Assembly: GCA_963556255.1 (NCBI GenBank)
Contig: OY744611.1
Span: 5,188,236-5,252,235 of the forward strand
DNA: 64,000 bases
Source of the DNA: Allolobophora icterica
Lineage: Eukaryota; Annelida; Clitellata; Crassiclitellata; Lumbricidae
Direction of reading: 5' to 3'
Both the position numbers and the translations under genes were made by a program. Below the pieces are notes generated by a model. That model was given only the letters and a program-made list of their open reading frames with translations, was not told the origin of the DNA and ran no database searches. Numbering within the stretch: position 1 is the first letter of the stretch; each line of letters opens with the position of its first letter. This document shows, piece by piece, positions 41,576 to 50,500 of this stretch.

Positions 41576-41989
41576 ATGTCGGGATTCAACAGGCCTATCC
41601 ATAAATTTATAACGAAACCCACTCGTCGGGTCGAAGTTAGAACCCAACCGAAAGAGGTGCGTTGGACGTTGAAACGAGTGACTCATACACCCTGCAGACA
41701 ACTGGGTGGACTAAGATGGGAGATTTTTACGCAACAACTGATAACGATTCAACCTAGAGAAACAGCTACAGTAGCGTTAGGACTAGGCGTTCAAATGACA
41801 AAAGGGTCGTGTCCAGTTTCGCTTAGACAGGAAATCGAGGCGAGCGGCTGCAGTCTACGAGATGGAGTCGTTACCGGACGAGTAGAAGACATCGAAATTA
41901 CTATTCAAAACGACTCAGATTCCGTAGTTAGTATAATCGAAGGCGATTCGTTATGTTTCGTTAATTACCGAAAATATATCGCAGCTTAA
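41576..41989 (+). CDS. dUTPase-fold-like Polinton protein, function unknown
   Basis: 137 residues. The basic N-terminus (MSGFNRPIHKFITKPTRR) is followed by a beta-rich part: VTHTPC, LITIQPRETATVALGLGVQM, DGVVTGRVEDIEITIQNDSD and SIIEGDSLCFVNY. The pattern of a GLGV..M strand, a DG/GRV turn, an NDSD stretch and a GD..C end resembles the trimeric dUTPase fold, but the catalytic dUTPase motifs are not evident. I treat it as a structural, possibly capsid-linked protein (inference). Start after CGTATAAATAAAATG. Its first 39 codons are duplicated upstream. Confidence 0.65.
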   Translation: MSGFNRPIHKFITKPTRRVEVRTQPKEVRWTLKRVTHTPCRQLGGLRWEIFTQQLITIQPRETATVALGLGVQMTKGSCPVSLRQEIEASGCSLRDGVVTGRVEDIEITIQNDSDSVVSIIEGDSLCFVNYRKYIAA

Positions 41990-42017
41990 AAATAATATCC
42001 TAAAATTATAAAAAAGA

Positions 42018-42602
42018 ATGGATAACGAATACACGCAACGAGAGATCCCGCCGAGAATCGAGAGAATCGGTCGTGCTTTTCGATATTCGAAAATCATTGA
42101 AATTCGAGACGAGATCGAGTACGAACGTGAAAAAAGAGAGATTCTGGGTGAAAAGTATCGTAAAGGCATTAGGATTATCAACGTAGTAGACGGTATATCG
42201 GCTCTAGTCGCGTTGGGCTTAAGCGCTTCATCGATCGCGGTTCTGTCTACGATAGTCGCGGCACCTATCGCGGTGGGTCTACAAGGACTGGCGGTTGGAG
42301 CGGGTGTTTTCAGCACGATCGGGCGTGTGATCAACAGAAAACTCGCGTTAAAGGCGGAGAAGCACGAAACTATTAAAACGTTGGCCGAAGCGAAACTCAA
42401 CACGATCAGCGGCTACATCTCGAGCGCTTTGGAAGACGATGATATTTCATTCGAGGAACACATGTTAATTCTAAACGAAGGCGTGAAATTTAACGAAATG
42501 AAAGAAGAAATCAGAAAATCGAGAAATAGCCGAGAAACTATAGCCGAGTCGTTGAAGAACGCGTTTGGGAAATCGGAGAAAAACGTACAACGTGAAACGT
42601 AA
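42018..42602 (+). CDS. Polinton membrane protein with two hydrophobic segments
   Basis: 194 residues. A charged N-terminal helix (EIRDEIEYEREKREI) precedes two close hydrophobic segments (IINVVDGISALVALGLSASS and VLSTIVAAPIAVGLQGLAVG, about 52-95) separated by few residues, then a charged helical C-terminus (DDISFEEHMLILNEGVKF, MKEEIRKSRN). I recognise the arrangement from other Polintons but no function is established. A hairpin-forming spacer follows the stop codon. Confidence 0.7.
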   Translation: MDNEYTQREIPPRIERIGRAFRYSKIIEIRDEIEYEREKREILGEKYRKGIRIINVVDGISALVALGLSASSIAVLSTIVAAPIAVGLQGLAVGAGVFSTIGRVINRKLALKAEKHETIKTLAEAKLNTISGYISSALEDDDISFEEHMLILNEGVKFNEMKEEIRKSRNSRETIAESLKNAFGKSEKNVQRET

Positions 42603-42640
42603 AACATAAACGTAGAACATAAAACGTGGAACATAAAACG
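42586..42640. repeat. Short direct repeats of AAAACATAAACGT type
   Basis: GTGAAACGTAAAACATAAAC, then GTAGAACATAAAACGTGGAA and CATAAAACGT: degenerate 10-12-bp units covering the stop codon region of the membrane-protein gene. Confidence 0.7.
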
Positions 42641-42651
42641 TAAATTTTACC

Positions 42652-42685
42652 TTTTAACATACTTTGAAACGTAAGTATGTTAAAA
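42652..42685. terminator. Perfect 13-bp stem hairpin between capsid-cluster genes
   Basis: TTTTAACATACTT (42652-42664) and AAGTATGTTAAAA (42673-42685) pair perfectly around an 8-base loop. It lies in the longest spacer of the plus-strand block, 26 bp before the next ATG. It may mark an RNA 3' end or a promoter element; either role is inferred. Confidence 0.5.
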
Positions 42686-42710
42686 CCATTATGCTATTCA
42701 TTTAAAAACA

Positions 42711-43625
42711 ATGTCGTTTCTAAAGATTAACGATCCCGCTAAAAGAGACTTTATAGTAGAAGAGTTTCTGAAGACTAAGAGAAACATTCAACGAGATTTT
42801 TTATCCGAGAAACTAGGCGATATAGGATTGCAGCGAGATTTGGTAAAGTTGTACAAGCCGATCGTGGACTCGCAATCAACGATATCGAAAGAACAAAACG
42901 CTTTGTTGTCTACTATTAAGGAAAACTCGGCAGCCACGTCTAACGCTCTAAGAGCGCTTCCCGCTTCGATATCGTCGTCGTTAAAAGCCATACAGCTTCC
43001 GCAGTATCCCACGATAGAGGCTTACGAGGATCCCGTAGAAGACGTTAGAAGGTTAGAATTAGGAGACCTGGCAACGAAATACCTGTCCCAATACACCTCT
43101 AAAGACAAGTCTGCCGATACGACGTTCGGTCTAAATTCTAAAGACAGGAAATTTTATATCGGAGACACATGCGTATCGATCCAGAACGACGATATAACGG
43201 TCGGAGAGAAGACTTACGCCGGTAGTCATGGACTTTGGGAGCTGCTGACGATGAAAAACCCGAACGATTCGATTTACGACGACGAGGATCTGTCCGATTA
43301 CGCCGAGATTCTAGACGCGACGAATGCTATGAGGCGACCTAACAATCCGAGTAAACCAAAATCGTCTAGAGGCGAAAAGTACAGAAAAATCATTAAACCG
43401 ATATGGGAAGCGAAGTCTGGAAAACAGGCGTCGAAGACGGGTAAAGGAGTCGTCGTAATTCCGCAAGATCCGAATGCTTTAGTAGAAATGTTGAGTCTGC
43501 GTCTCGCTAGCTACGGCGCAGGTAATACGGGGGTGAGAAACGAGATCGTCGGTATATACGACGAATTATTACGACAAAACGTTATCGACACAGAACAGTA
43601 TAAAAACTTAATGTTGCGATTATAA
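42711..43625 (+). CDS. Conserved Polinton coiled-coil protein, function unknown
   Basis: 304 residues. N-terminal helix FLKINDPAKRDFIVEEFLKT and a long helical region to about residue 100 (likely coiled coil), a proline-containing linker (QLPQYPTIEAYEDP), a compact middle domain (FGLNSKDRKFYIGDTCVSI, GSHGLWELL, DDEDLSDYAEI) and a C-terminal helical domain (VIPQDPNALVEMLSLRLAS, GIYDELLR). I recognise it as a standard member of animal Polinton gene sets, next to the pX-like and major capsid genes. No enzymatic motif is visible. A structural or scaffold role is only inferred from position. Confidence 0.75.
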   Translation: MSFLKINDPAKRDFIVEEFLKTKRNIQRDFLSEKLGDIGLQRDLVKLYKPIVDSQSTISKEQNALLSTIKENSAATSNALRALPASISSSLKAIQLPQYPTIEAYEDPVEDVRRLELGDLATKYLSQYTSKDKSADTTFGLNSKDRKFYIGDTCVSIQNDDITVGEKTYAGSHGLWELLTMKNPNDSIYDDEDLSDYAEILDATNAMRRPNNPSKPKSSRGEKYRKIIKPIWEAKSGKQASKTGKGVVVIPQDPNALVEMLSLRLASYGAGNTGVRNEIVGIYDELLRQNVIDTEQYKNLMLRL

Positions 43626-43627
43626 AA

Positions 43628-44074
43628 ATGCTCGTCGTGGCTAATAGAAGATTTACGAGAAAATACGTTATAGGAGGAGCGGGAATAATGGATACTATTA
43701 CGGGAGTTTTCAAGAAGCTCTTTACATCTGGCGTTGCTAACCGAGTCGCATCGTCCGCACTTAGCGCGGGTAAAGACGCCGCGAGAGAGTTGGGCAAAAA
43801 GGAGCTACAAGTTGGAAAGAATACCGCCGTTGAGGTTGGTAAGCGAGTGATGGATAAAGCCGCGGCTAAACTTTTAGCATCGTCGGTTCTGAAGCCGCCC
43901 GCGGTACCGGCGCTTACGCAATCGAATGCGGCTATCTTAGCGCGGCTAATCGATAACGGCCCAGAGGGAACCGATATTAATAAGATACTAGCCGGTTATG
44001 GACTTTCTTCGAATGTCGTGTCCATTCGAGATCTCATGCGCAACAAAAACGGAGCGGGATTGAAACTCGCGTGA
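43628..44074 (+). CDS. Small basic virion protein (adenovirus core-like, inferred)
   Basis: 148 residues, starting 3 bp after the previous stop codon (TTATAAAAATG). A YVIGGAGIMD motif near residue 13 looks like a protease-cleavage-type glycine site. It is followed by an alanine/lysine-rich amphipathic helix region (ALSAGKDAARELGKK, AVEVGKRVMDKAAAKLL) and a C-terminal domain ending GAGLKLA. GG and GAG sites fit processing by the element's adenain-type protease; this is inference. Copies 1 and 2 differ here by one base (43803 A, 63391 C; Glu against Ala). Confidence 0.7.
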   Translation: MLVVANRRFTRKYVIGGAGIMDTITGVFKKLFTSGVANRVASSALSAGKDAARELGKKELQVGKNTAVEVGKRVMDKAAAKLLASSVLKPPAVPALTQSNAAILARLIDNGPEGTDINKILAGYGLSSNVVSIRDLMRNKNGAGLKLA

Positions 44075-44103
44075 GTTTAAATAAATAATCTTTAGTAATT
44101 AAA

Positions 44104-45393
44104 ATGCAGTCAGATATTCTAAACATTACAGCAGCCTCACAGGTCGACGAAGGAATCGAAAAATACGAATGGCACGAATACGAACCAGCAGCGAGAACGA
44201 ATCTTAACTCAGCCGGCGAGATTCGCATAAATATCGAAACTCAAGATCTATTTTGCCATCCCGCCGAATCTTACCTGCTATTCGAAGGTAGGTTGGTTAA
44301 AAGAGTTGCGGGGGCGGCGTACGCTAATGATGACGCCGCAGCCCTCGCAAACAACGGACTTATGCATCTTTTCAGTCAAATCGCGTATTCCCTATCGAAT
44401 CAAGATATCGAAACGGTATTTCATCCGGGTCAAGCAACGACGATGCTGGGTATGCTGAAATATCCGGACAACTTCACCAAAGCGCAAGGCCTTAATCAAT
44501 TATGGTGCAAAGATACTGCGGCAACCGCGGTTATAGCGAATAACGCGGGTTTCGCGACTCGTCAAGCGTATCTTATTCGAAAACCAACGGCTAGGGGAAC
44601 GTTTAGTTTCGTCGTGCCCCTTAAGCATATTTTCGGATTCTGCGAGGATTACGATAAAATAGTATACGGTTTTAAGCACACGCTAACGATGGTTCGCAAA
44701 TCGGACGACGACGCTATTTTTAGACTCGCTGCCGCGGATGCTGGAAAAGTCGACGTCGAGAAAATCTCGTGGTTTATGCCGCACGTTACTCCGGCGGATA
44801 TGGAGAAGGTGCAATTGTACAAAACTATCGAATCAAAAGCGTCGGTACCCGTTGCATATCGCGCTCGTCAATGCGACACTATAACGGTCCCTCAATCGAC
44901 TACTTTTACCTGGCGTCTTAGCGTTAACACGGCTCCGGAAAAACCTAGATGGATGGTCGTCGGATTTCAGACCGATCGAAGCAACGACCAAGAACATAAC
45001 CCATCGATCTTCGATCATTGCAGCCTCAAAAACATATACGTGATGTTGAATCAAGAGAGATATCCTGCGGTCGACTACGACCTATCGTTTCCCAACCAGA
45101 AATTTTCGAGAGCTTATAGAGACGCGGCGTCGTTCAGCGAAAAGTTCTACGGAATGGATCCGTTGGTTACGCAAAGCAACATCACTCCATCCGATTATAA
45201 AGATCTATATCCACTCATGGTTTTTGACGTTAGTAAACAATCGGAAAGACTGAAATCGTCGGTCGTCGATATCCAAATCAAAGCTACTTTTACCGACGCT
45301 GTCCCCGCTGAAACGCAAGCTTACGCGGTTCTAATTTCGGATAGGTTGCAAAACTTCCAGTCGGATGGACAGAAAATGAGCGTGGTGTATTAA
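44104..45393 (+). CDS. Major capsid protein (double jelly-roll type)
   Basis: 429 residues. Typical Polinton major capsid layout: N-terminal SDILNITAASQVDEGIEKYE, SAGEIRINIETQD, FEGRLVKR, ALANNGLMHLFSQIAYSLSN, a GQATTMLGMLKYP block, PLKHIFGFCEDYDK (end of the first jelly roll), then the second half with WFMPHVTPAD, TFTWRLSV, PRWMVVGFQTDR, FDHCSLKNIYVMLNQERYP and a C-terminal VDIQIKATF. Such proteins trimerise into pseudo-hexameric capsomers. Length is normal. It starts at ATG after TTTAGTAATTAAAATG. The gene looks intact in copy 1; in copy 2 the window ends within it. Confidence 0.9.
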   Translation: MQSDILNITAASQVDEGIEKYEWHEYEPAARTNLNSAGEIRINIETQDLFCHPAESYLLFEGRLVKRVAGAAYANDDAAALANNGLMHLFSQIAYSLSNQDIETVFHPGQATTMLGMLKYPDNFTKAQGLNQLWCKDTAATAVIANNAGFATRQAYLIRKPTARGTFSFVVPLKHIFGFCEDYDKIVYGFKHTLTMVRKSDDDAIFRLAAADAGKVDVEKISWFMPHVTPADMEKVQLYKTIESKASVPVAYRARQCDTITVPQSTTFTWRLSVNTAPEKPRWMVVGFQTDRSNDQEHNPSIFDHCSLKNIYVMLNQERYPAVDYDLSFPNQKFSRAYRDAASFSEKFYGMDPLVTQSNITPSDYKDLYPLMVFDVSKQSERLKSSVVDIQIKATFTDAVPAETQAYAVLISDRLQNFQSDGQKMSVVY

Positions 45394-45448
45394 AGAAAAT
45401 ATTTTCTAATATAAAAAGAACACGAATTTTCCACAACTGAAATCGTTA

Positions 45449-45910
45449 ATGAAGAAACACGGAATAAAGTCGAGGTATATGAACAAACCCGAACTGCTAA
45501 GAATACTCGTTGAGAATGGTATTTTACCGGAATCAGAATTGCCCGAACCGGCGAAAGAGAAAAGGCAAGTATTACCCAAGTACGAGTATTTAAAAACTAT
45601 CAGAAATAATCCTGTAAGCGTTGAAATCTTAGACATAGACACTAACGAAGTCGCCGTCTTCCAATCGTTGTATAAGGCGAGTATGACTTTTAAAACCTGT
45701 ATCCCCACGCTGAAGGCTTATAACGGTAAAGTCTGGAAAAACAGATACGCAATTACTGTGCACGAGAGTAGCGGTAGTAAGGACAGTAGTAGTGAGGAGA
45801 GTAGCGGTAGTGAGGAGAGTAGTAGTGAGGAGAGTAGTAGTAGTGAGGAGAGTAGTAGTAGTGAGGAGAGCAGCAGTGAGGAGAGCAGCAGTGAGGAGAG
45901 TACCGGTTAG
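45449..45910 (+). CDS. SAP-like DNA-binding protein with acidic Ser/Glu tail
   Basis: 153 residues from the first ATG. Reading frame and protein sense continue upstream to about 45413 (NFPQLKSL before MKKHGIKSRYMNKPELLRIL), so the SAP-like motif seems to begin before any ATG; the original start may be lost. The middle part (VSVEILDIDTNEVAVFQSLYKAS, KVWKNRYAI) resembles modular nuclease-associated DNA-binding segments (NUMOD-like). The tail from about residue 105 is almost only Ser and Glu in SSSEE/SSSSEE units. It is the last gene of the plus block, convergent with the fibre-like gene 98 bp away. Function unknown; DNA binding is inferred. Confidence 0.65.
   Translation: MKKHGIKSRYMNKPELLRILVENGILPESELPEPAKEKRQVLPKYEYLKTIRNNPVSVEILDIDTNEVAVFQSLYKASMTFKTCIPTLKAYNGKVWKNRYAITVHESSGSKDSSSEESSGSEESSSEESSSSEESSSSEESSSEESSSEESTG
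45760..45905 (+). repeat. AGTAGTGAGGAG minisatellite coding for the acidic tail
   Basis: 12-18-bp units of (AGT/AGC)n GAGGAG follow one another. Unit length variation in multiples of three keeps the frame. Confidence 0.9.
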
Positions 45911-46008
45911 TCATAAGAATTTAAATGGATAATTTCTATTTAAATTCTGCAATCTATGTATCGTAAATGTATAACCTCCTCTGCTACAGTAATGCTGATA
46001 AGCGATCA

Positions 46009-47073
46009 CTAAGGCCGTAAGAATGCCGCTGAAAAGTCTCTGGCTATTATGTCTGTAGCGATGGACGAATAAACGAATATCTCGAGGTAATCAGTGCCGG
46101 TTACCTCAACTATGGTACTACCGGTTGCGTTATTATACGAACCTCCCGTACCCCCTCCACCAGCAATTTGTATGTACGACACCCCATTTTTATACAGGAA
46201 GACGTTACCATGATAGGTATTACTAGTGTCACAAAAATCTATGTACGTCGTAATGATATAGCATCCGGCTTTACCAGGAGTGATACGAGTCATCCCCGTA
46301 CTGCTGACATTATCGGTTTCGAATCTAACGCTTTCGAAAGAAACTCTCGTGTGAGTTGTAGCGTTTATGGCTTGACGAGTCATAGTGTAAAAGCTAACCG
46401 CGGGCCCGCGTGCAGTCGTATCGACATATTTTTTAGTCGCTGCATCAGCAACACCGCGGAGATCGCGTAGGCCCGTAATGTGGCCCCCGTGCATAAAGAT
46501 GGGCTTATACACATTTATTTTAGACGGAGGCTTGCCATCCATTGACTTAACCATCTCTAAGACGGTTTCATCATTTATTCTAAAACGAAATCCATCCGTC
46601 GATTGCGATATAATCGGTTTGTTTAAACGAACTTCTATTTTATTCGTCGTAGTTCCTAAAAATATATTAAAATCTTTAGTTCCATCCAAATCCTTACATC
46701 CCATCGCCCGCGTGAGATCCCTACCGATGCTTAAGAAAAGGTTGCCAGTCACGGCACCGCGAGTTTTAGACACGGTTCGTTCATCGACGTATTTCTTATT
46801 CGTCAAATGATTATCGTTGGTCGGAGAATCGTCGTGATTCGTTATCAAATCAAAGGCTTGACCCCGACTTAGGGCCTCGTCCATTCCCGCTTCCGAACTA
46901 TTCGTTGTAGGTAAACCTTTTTTCGCGTGACCGCCCATTTTTAAATTTCCAGTCGCGGTGTTCGCTCCATCCAAGCGAAGGAAACTAGCATTTACTTGAC
47001 TAAGAGTAACGCCTCCGGCAATTATTCTTTGTACTGATCCGGAATCCGTATGTCCAAATTTATCGACTGGCAT
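46009..47073 (-). CDS. Fibre-like protein with C1q/TNF-like C-terminal head
   Basis: 354 residues from ATG 47073 (MPVDKFGHTDSG), preferred over an upstream in-frame ATG because it directly follows TATATATAAA and begins the conserved Polinton start. The first part has phage-tail-like blocks: VNASFLRLDGANTATGNLKM, then NKKYVDERT and later ATKKYVDT. The last 125 residues (VSFYTMTRQAINATTHTRVS, PGKAGCYIITTYIDF, NVFLYKNGV, GSTIVEVTGTDYLEIFVYSS) look like a C1q/TNF-type jelly-roll head. The layout is shaft plus receptor-binding knob; a trimeric attachment role is inferred. It lies in the convergent minus-strand block, 17 bp after the protease gene. Confidence 0.8.
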   Translation of the reverse strand: MPVDKFGHTDSGSVQRIIAGGVTLSQVNASFLRLDGANTATGNLKMGGHAKKGLPTTNSSEAGMDEALSRGQAFDLITNHDDSPTNDNHLTNKKYVDERTVSKTRGAVTGNLFLSIGRDLTRAMGCKDLDGTKDFNIFLGTTTNKIEVRLNKPIISQSTDGFRFRINDETVLEMVKSMDGKPPSKINVYKPIFMHGGHITGLRDLRGVADAATKKYVDTTARGPAVSFYTMTRQAINATTHTRVSFESVRFETDNVSSTGMTRITPGKAGCYIITTYIDFCDTSNTYHGNVFLYKNGVSYIQIAGGGGTGGSYNNATGSTIVEVTGTDYLEIFVYSSIATDIIARDFSAAFLRP

Positions 47074-47090
47074 TTTATATATATAATTTT

Positions 47091-47525
47091 TTAATGCAAG
47101 TCGTTTATAACTTCTTGAAACTCGCAACCGTCGTTCATCGTCTTCTTTAACACGTACAAACACAAATGGCCACAAAACACTTCGTTATCCGGCTGTATTC
47201 GCTCGCTGTTATATAACACTGAACCGCGTAAATACTTTTTTAGTTCGGTAGGAGGAGGAAGACCGTAACTATCGAAATATATTTTCTCGTTACCATTCTT
47301 TAAAAAATTGACCCAATGACTTCCTACCCCATTAGAATCGTCTAGGTTCAATATCCCACACTCATTCCGTTTAGGTTTTTTCGGCAGCTCGTCTCGTAAG
47401 AACACGCCTCTAAAATTCGGAATGTTCAGCTTCTTCGCAGCATCCAATAATTCTAAATTCGTTAACGGATGATTTGCAAGAACTACGCCTTCGACATCGA
47501 TGTTTTTCACAGTTGCAGAACTCAT
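47091..47525 (-). CDS. Adenain-type cysteine protease (virion maturation)
   Basis: 144 residues. Catalytic order His-Asp-Gln-Cys as in adenovirus protease: H70 in GSHWVNF, D85 in YFDSYGLPPP, Q111 and C118 in FCGHLCLYVL. Such proteases cleave capsid precursors at glycine-containing sites during maturation. Likely substrates here are the GG/GAG-containing small virion proteins. The start ATG directly follows AATATAA, which is also the end of the polymerase reading frame. It is slightly shorter than adenain, normal for Polintons. All catalytic residues are present. Confidence 0.9.
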   Translation of the reverse strand: MSSATVKNIDVEGVVLANHPLTNLELLDAAKKLNIPNFRGVFLRDELPKKPKRNECGILNLDDSNGVGSHWVNFLKNGNEKIYFDSYGLPPPTELKKYLRGSVLYNSERIQPDNEVFCGHLCLYVLKKTMNDGCEFQEVINDLH

Positions 47526-50500
47526 TTATATTAGAGAATAATGCCCATATGCTAAAGTATGGACACCGTCTTGCTGAATCACTCGTTTATCATCTTCCGC
47601 CGAGAGAGCGACCTTATTTACTTATTCGGTGTAGATTTCGTAAAGGTGGGATCGAATGACATTCATCTTTCTCGATTGTTCTCGTTTGGTGAACAAGCAG
47701 GCTTTGTAATCTTCATGAGTGATAGATTTCTTAACGACGCTCTTCTTCACGCCTTTACATTTCTTGTGGTCTACTCCGGCCATCTTGTACGAGTACAACT
47801 TCGATCTTAAACCTACAAACTCTTCGATCTGTTTACCACCCGCTTCATCTTTGAACATACCAATAACCTTTTTATTAATGCCGGTTTCTATACCCGATGG
47901 ATGATCTTTCGGATACTCACTCGTGTCGAACCTACTTCTAATGTCAGGAGCTATATCGGCGTAGAAGTCTTCGGTCTTAATTTCGTAAGCTAGAGAATCC
48001 GTATCCGTAAAAAGTAACTTTGCTCTATCTTCATACTTTTTCTTGATGTAATTATAATGAAATTCATACATAATCGTCTTACTCAAGTCTAAAATACACA
48101 TACCGAGATATATAGGCTTGTTGTAATATAATTTCGTGCGTTTCATATGAATGGCGATTAGGTTTTCATCAAAAATAGTTCGACTGTCGTAGCTCGTTTT
48201 CGCCGCTAGTTTTATAGCTTGCTTTTCGCTGGAAACCAGTTTTATATCTACCCGAGACTCTATGTTTTCACACGTCTTCCCAAACACACTATTATTCATT
48301 AGTTTGAAAAAGTCTTTCTCGAAATCGTTGGTGGCTCTGGTCCTCAGGTTGGTATTTAGATCGATATATTTTTTCAACCAGGCACTTTCTTCAAACTTAA
48401 TTCCACGATGAATTTTGGTTATCTTCAAGCCTAGGCTTTCGTACAGCTTTAAATTTTCGTAATGGACTATGTACTTTACTTTATCGTTCAGGTTTGGAAT
48501 GAGTTTAGGCATAGTTGAAGATTCGGGTGTAATATTCTCAGGGGCAAGAGGATAGTCGTTGTGAAGATCGTGCAAATCTCTATGGTATTCAAAGTCCACT
48601 TCTAATATACTCGGCGTTGATCTCCAGTCGTTTAGCTCATCGTTACCCATCCACTTGAACCCGTGAGTTGGTAGATTCTTACACATCGCCCACCCATACA
48701 AATTGTTAGCGTCCAAATAGGTTATAAATGATGAAGCTTGCTGTCATCAAACGAGGGCATGTACTTATTGTTTGCCCGCCCATAACGATGTGAAATTGTG
48801 CTTACGCCGCCTCTTATCCCATGTTTAACCATTAGTATCATATCGTAATCGCTCAACAACTCCAACTCTACTCCAGTCAACTTTAATGCGGCGTCCCAAG
48901 CAAGACCCGGAGAAGTATAATACCAAGCGGGGTCTAGACCATAGTTCTCGCAGCACACGTCTCTAAAATTTTCAAACACGTCGGTGAGCAGGAGAACATC
49001 GGACAGGTTATATAAATCGTGGTATTCTCTAAACGTTTTAAATCCGAATTCATTTCATACCACACGCGCATGGTTGTAGTCTTCCTCGCTAATGTCCGAG
49101 TCGTTAAGTCTCGAATAGAATGCCGACTTTGGTGGTAGTTCTGTTTCGTTCAGTCGCTCGATGGAATCGACGTAATCAAAAGGATACGCTCCTTTTCGAA
49201 GCAAGAGATCGAGCCGATTACCAGAATAATGCTTGCTTATATTTTTACACTGGTCTTTGCTTAGGTTCCTCGATAAAGCGTCGAGACTCGAAGCCATAAA
49301 TCGAAAACTATCGATGAAACGTAATTCACGTTTAATCTCTACTTCCTTATCTTCTTTACCCACAAACTTATCAACTACAACTTCTCTGCTAAATGAGATG
49401 TACTTTTCTTCGTTGCAAGGAATGCAGTTAATCTTTTCGTTATCATCGCCTCGTAATTTCTTTACGAATAAATGACTGTCGTATCCGGATAAATTATGTA
49501 GCAGTACTGGGATAAACTTAGGGACTCTATAGTGTAGATTACAAAGTTTATGAGCGGCTCCTCTGTATTTTCCAGTTAAATGACAGTGGTCTCGAACTCG
49601 ATCATCGCCTAGTTCACCTTCGCAAATGTGACAAACAGTAGCCGAGTCGTATAGCTCCTTGTCTTCCTTCCCGAATATCATGTCTTTTGGAAATTTAAAT
49701 CTCTTGTAAATATCTTTTATATCGTCTATAAGAGTGTCTATAAATATCTGCGCTACATCATCGTCTTCGCTCTTCGCTGTGAACATTACCGGGGCTTTCG
49801 AATATAAGTCATCGTCGAAACATTTTATGTAATAACAGAAAGAACTCGGAACGTGTTTTTGGTATTTGTTGGTGTAGGACGTGTTGGGATCTGGTTGACA
49901 GGTGTCTATAGGTTTAATAAAACTTTCGAAATCGGCGTACACTACAAAGGGGACTCTCATCTTTCTATAATAATTCTTAAAACTCAACATAGTTCCCGGT
50001 TCTGGAAGTTCTATCTTTTGCGCCTCGTGTTGGGAACAGTACTCGGTGTGTTTGTGTAGAGAATCTTTTCTACTGAATCCTGTTAAGCATCTTTTACAAT
50101 AGTGCATCGAAGTGTGTGAGTTTTCTCGATTAACCGCCATAAGTCTGTTAAAGTTCCTTATCCAACAATAATGCTTCTTTTCTCCGTCAGAAATGAGTAA
50201 TAGATCTACACACCGATCGTTCTCATGCTTTGATAAATACAGTGGGAACAGGTTAACATCGTTCTCATAACCAAAAACATTAATACTAATATTATTATTT
50301 CTCTCAAACCTGCTTATCACATTAGCATCCGCTGCTACTGGGAATTCGATACCGGACCAATTAAGTTCCTCAGACTGTCTAATTAATTCTTTCGTGATTC
50401 TTTCTGTATTTTTATCAACTGGGTTTAAGGCTCTCGTCACACACCACTTGAAACATTCTTCGTCTTCGTTCTTCATATTAATAATTCCCTTTTTACTCGC

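Noticed and set aside
41951..42403. 150-codon minus-strand ORF under the membrane-protein gene
   Set aside because: Antisense shadow of a conserved gene on the plus strand with better motif evidence.
46009..47175. Longer start of the fibre-like protein at 47175
   Set aside because: The extra 34 residues are the antisense of the protease C-terminus; ATG 47073 follows a TATATATAAA motif and begins the conserved MPVDKFG start.
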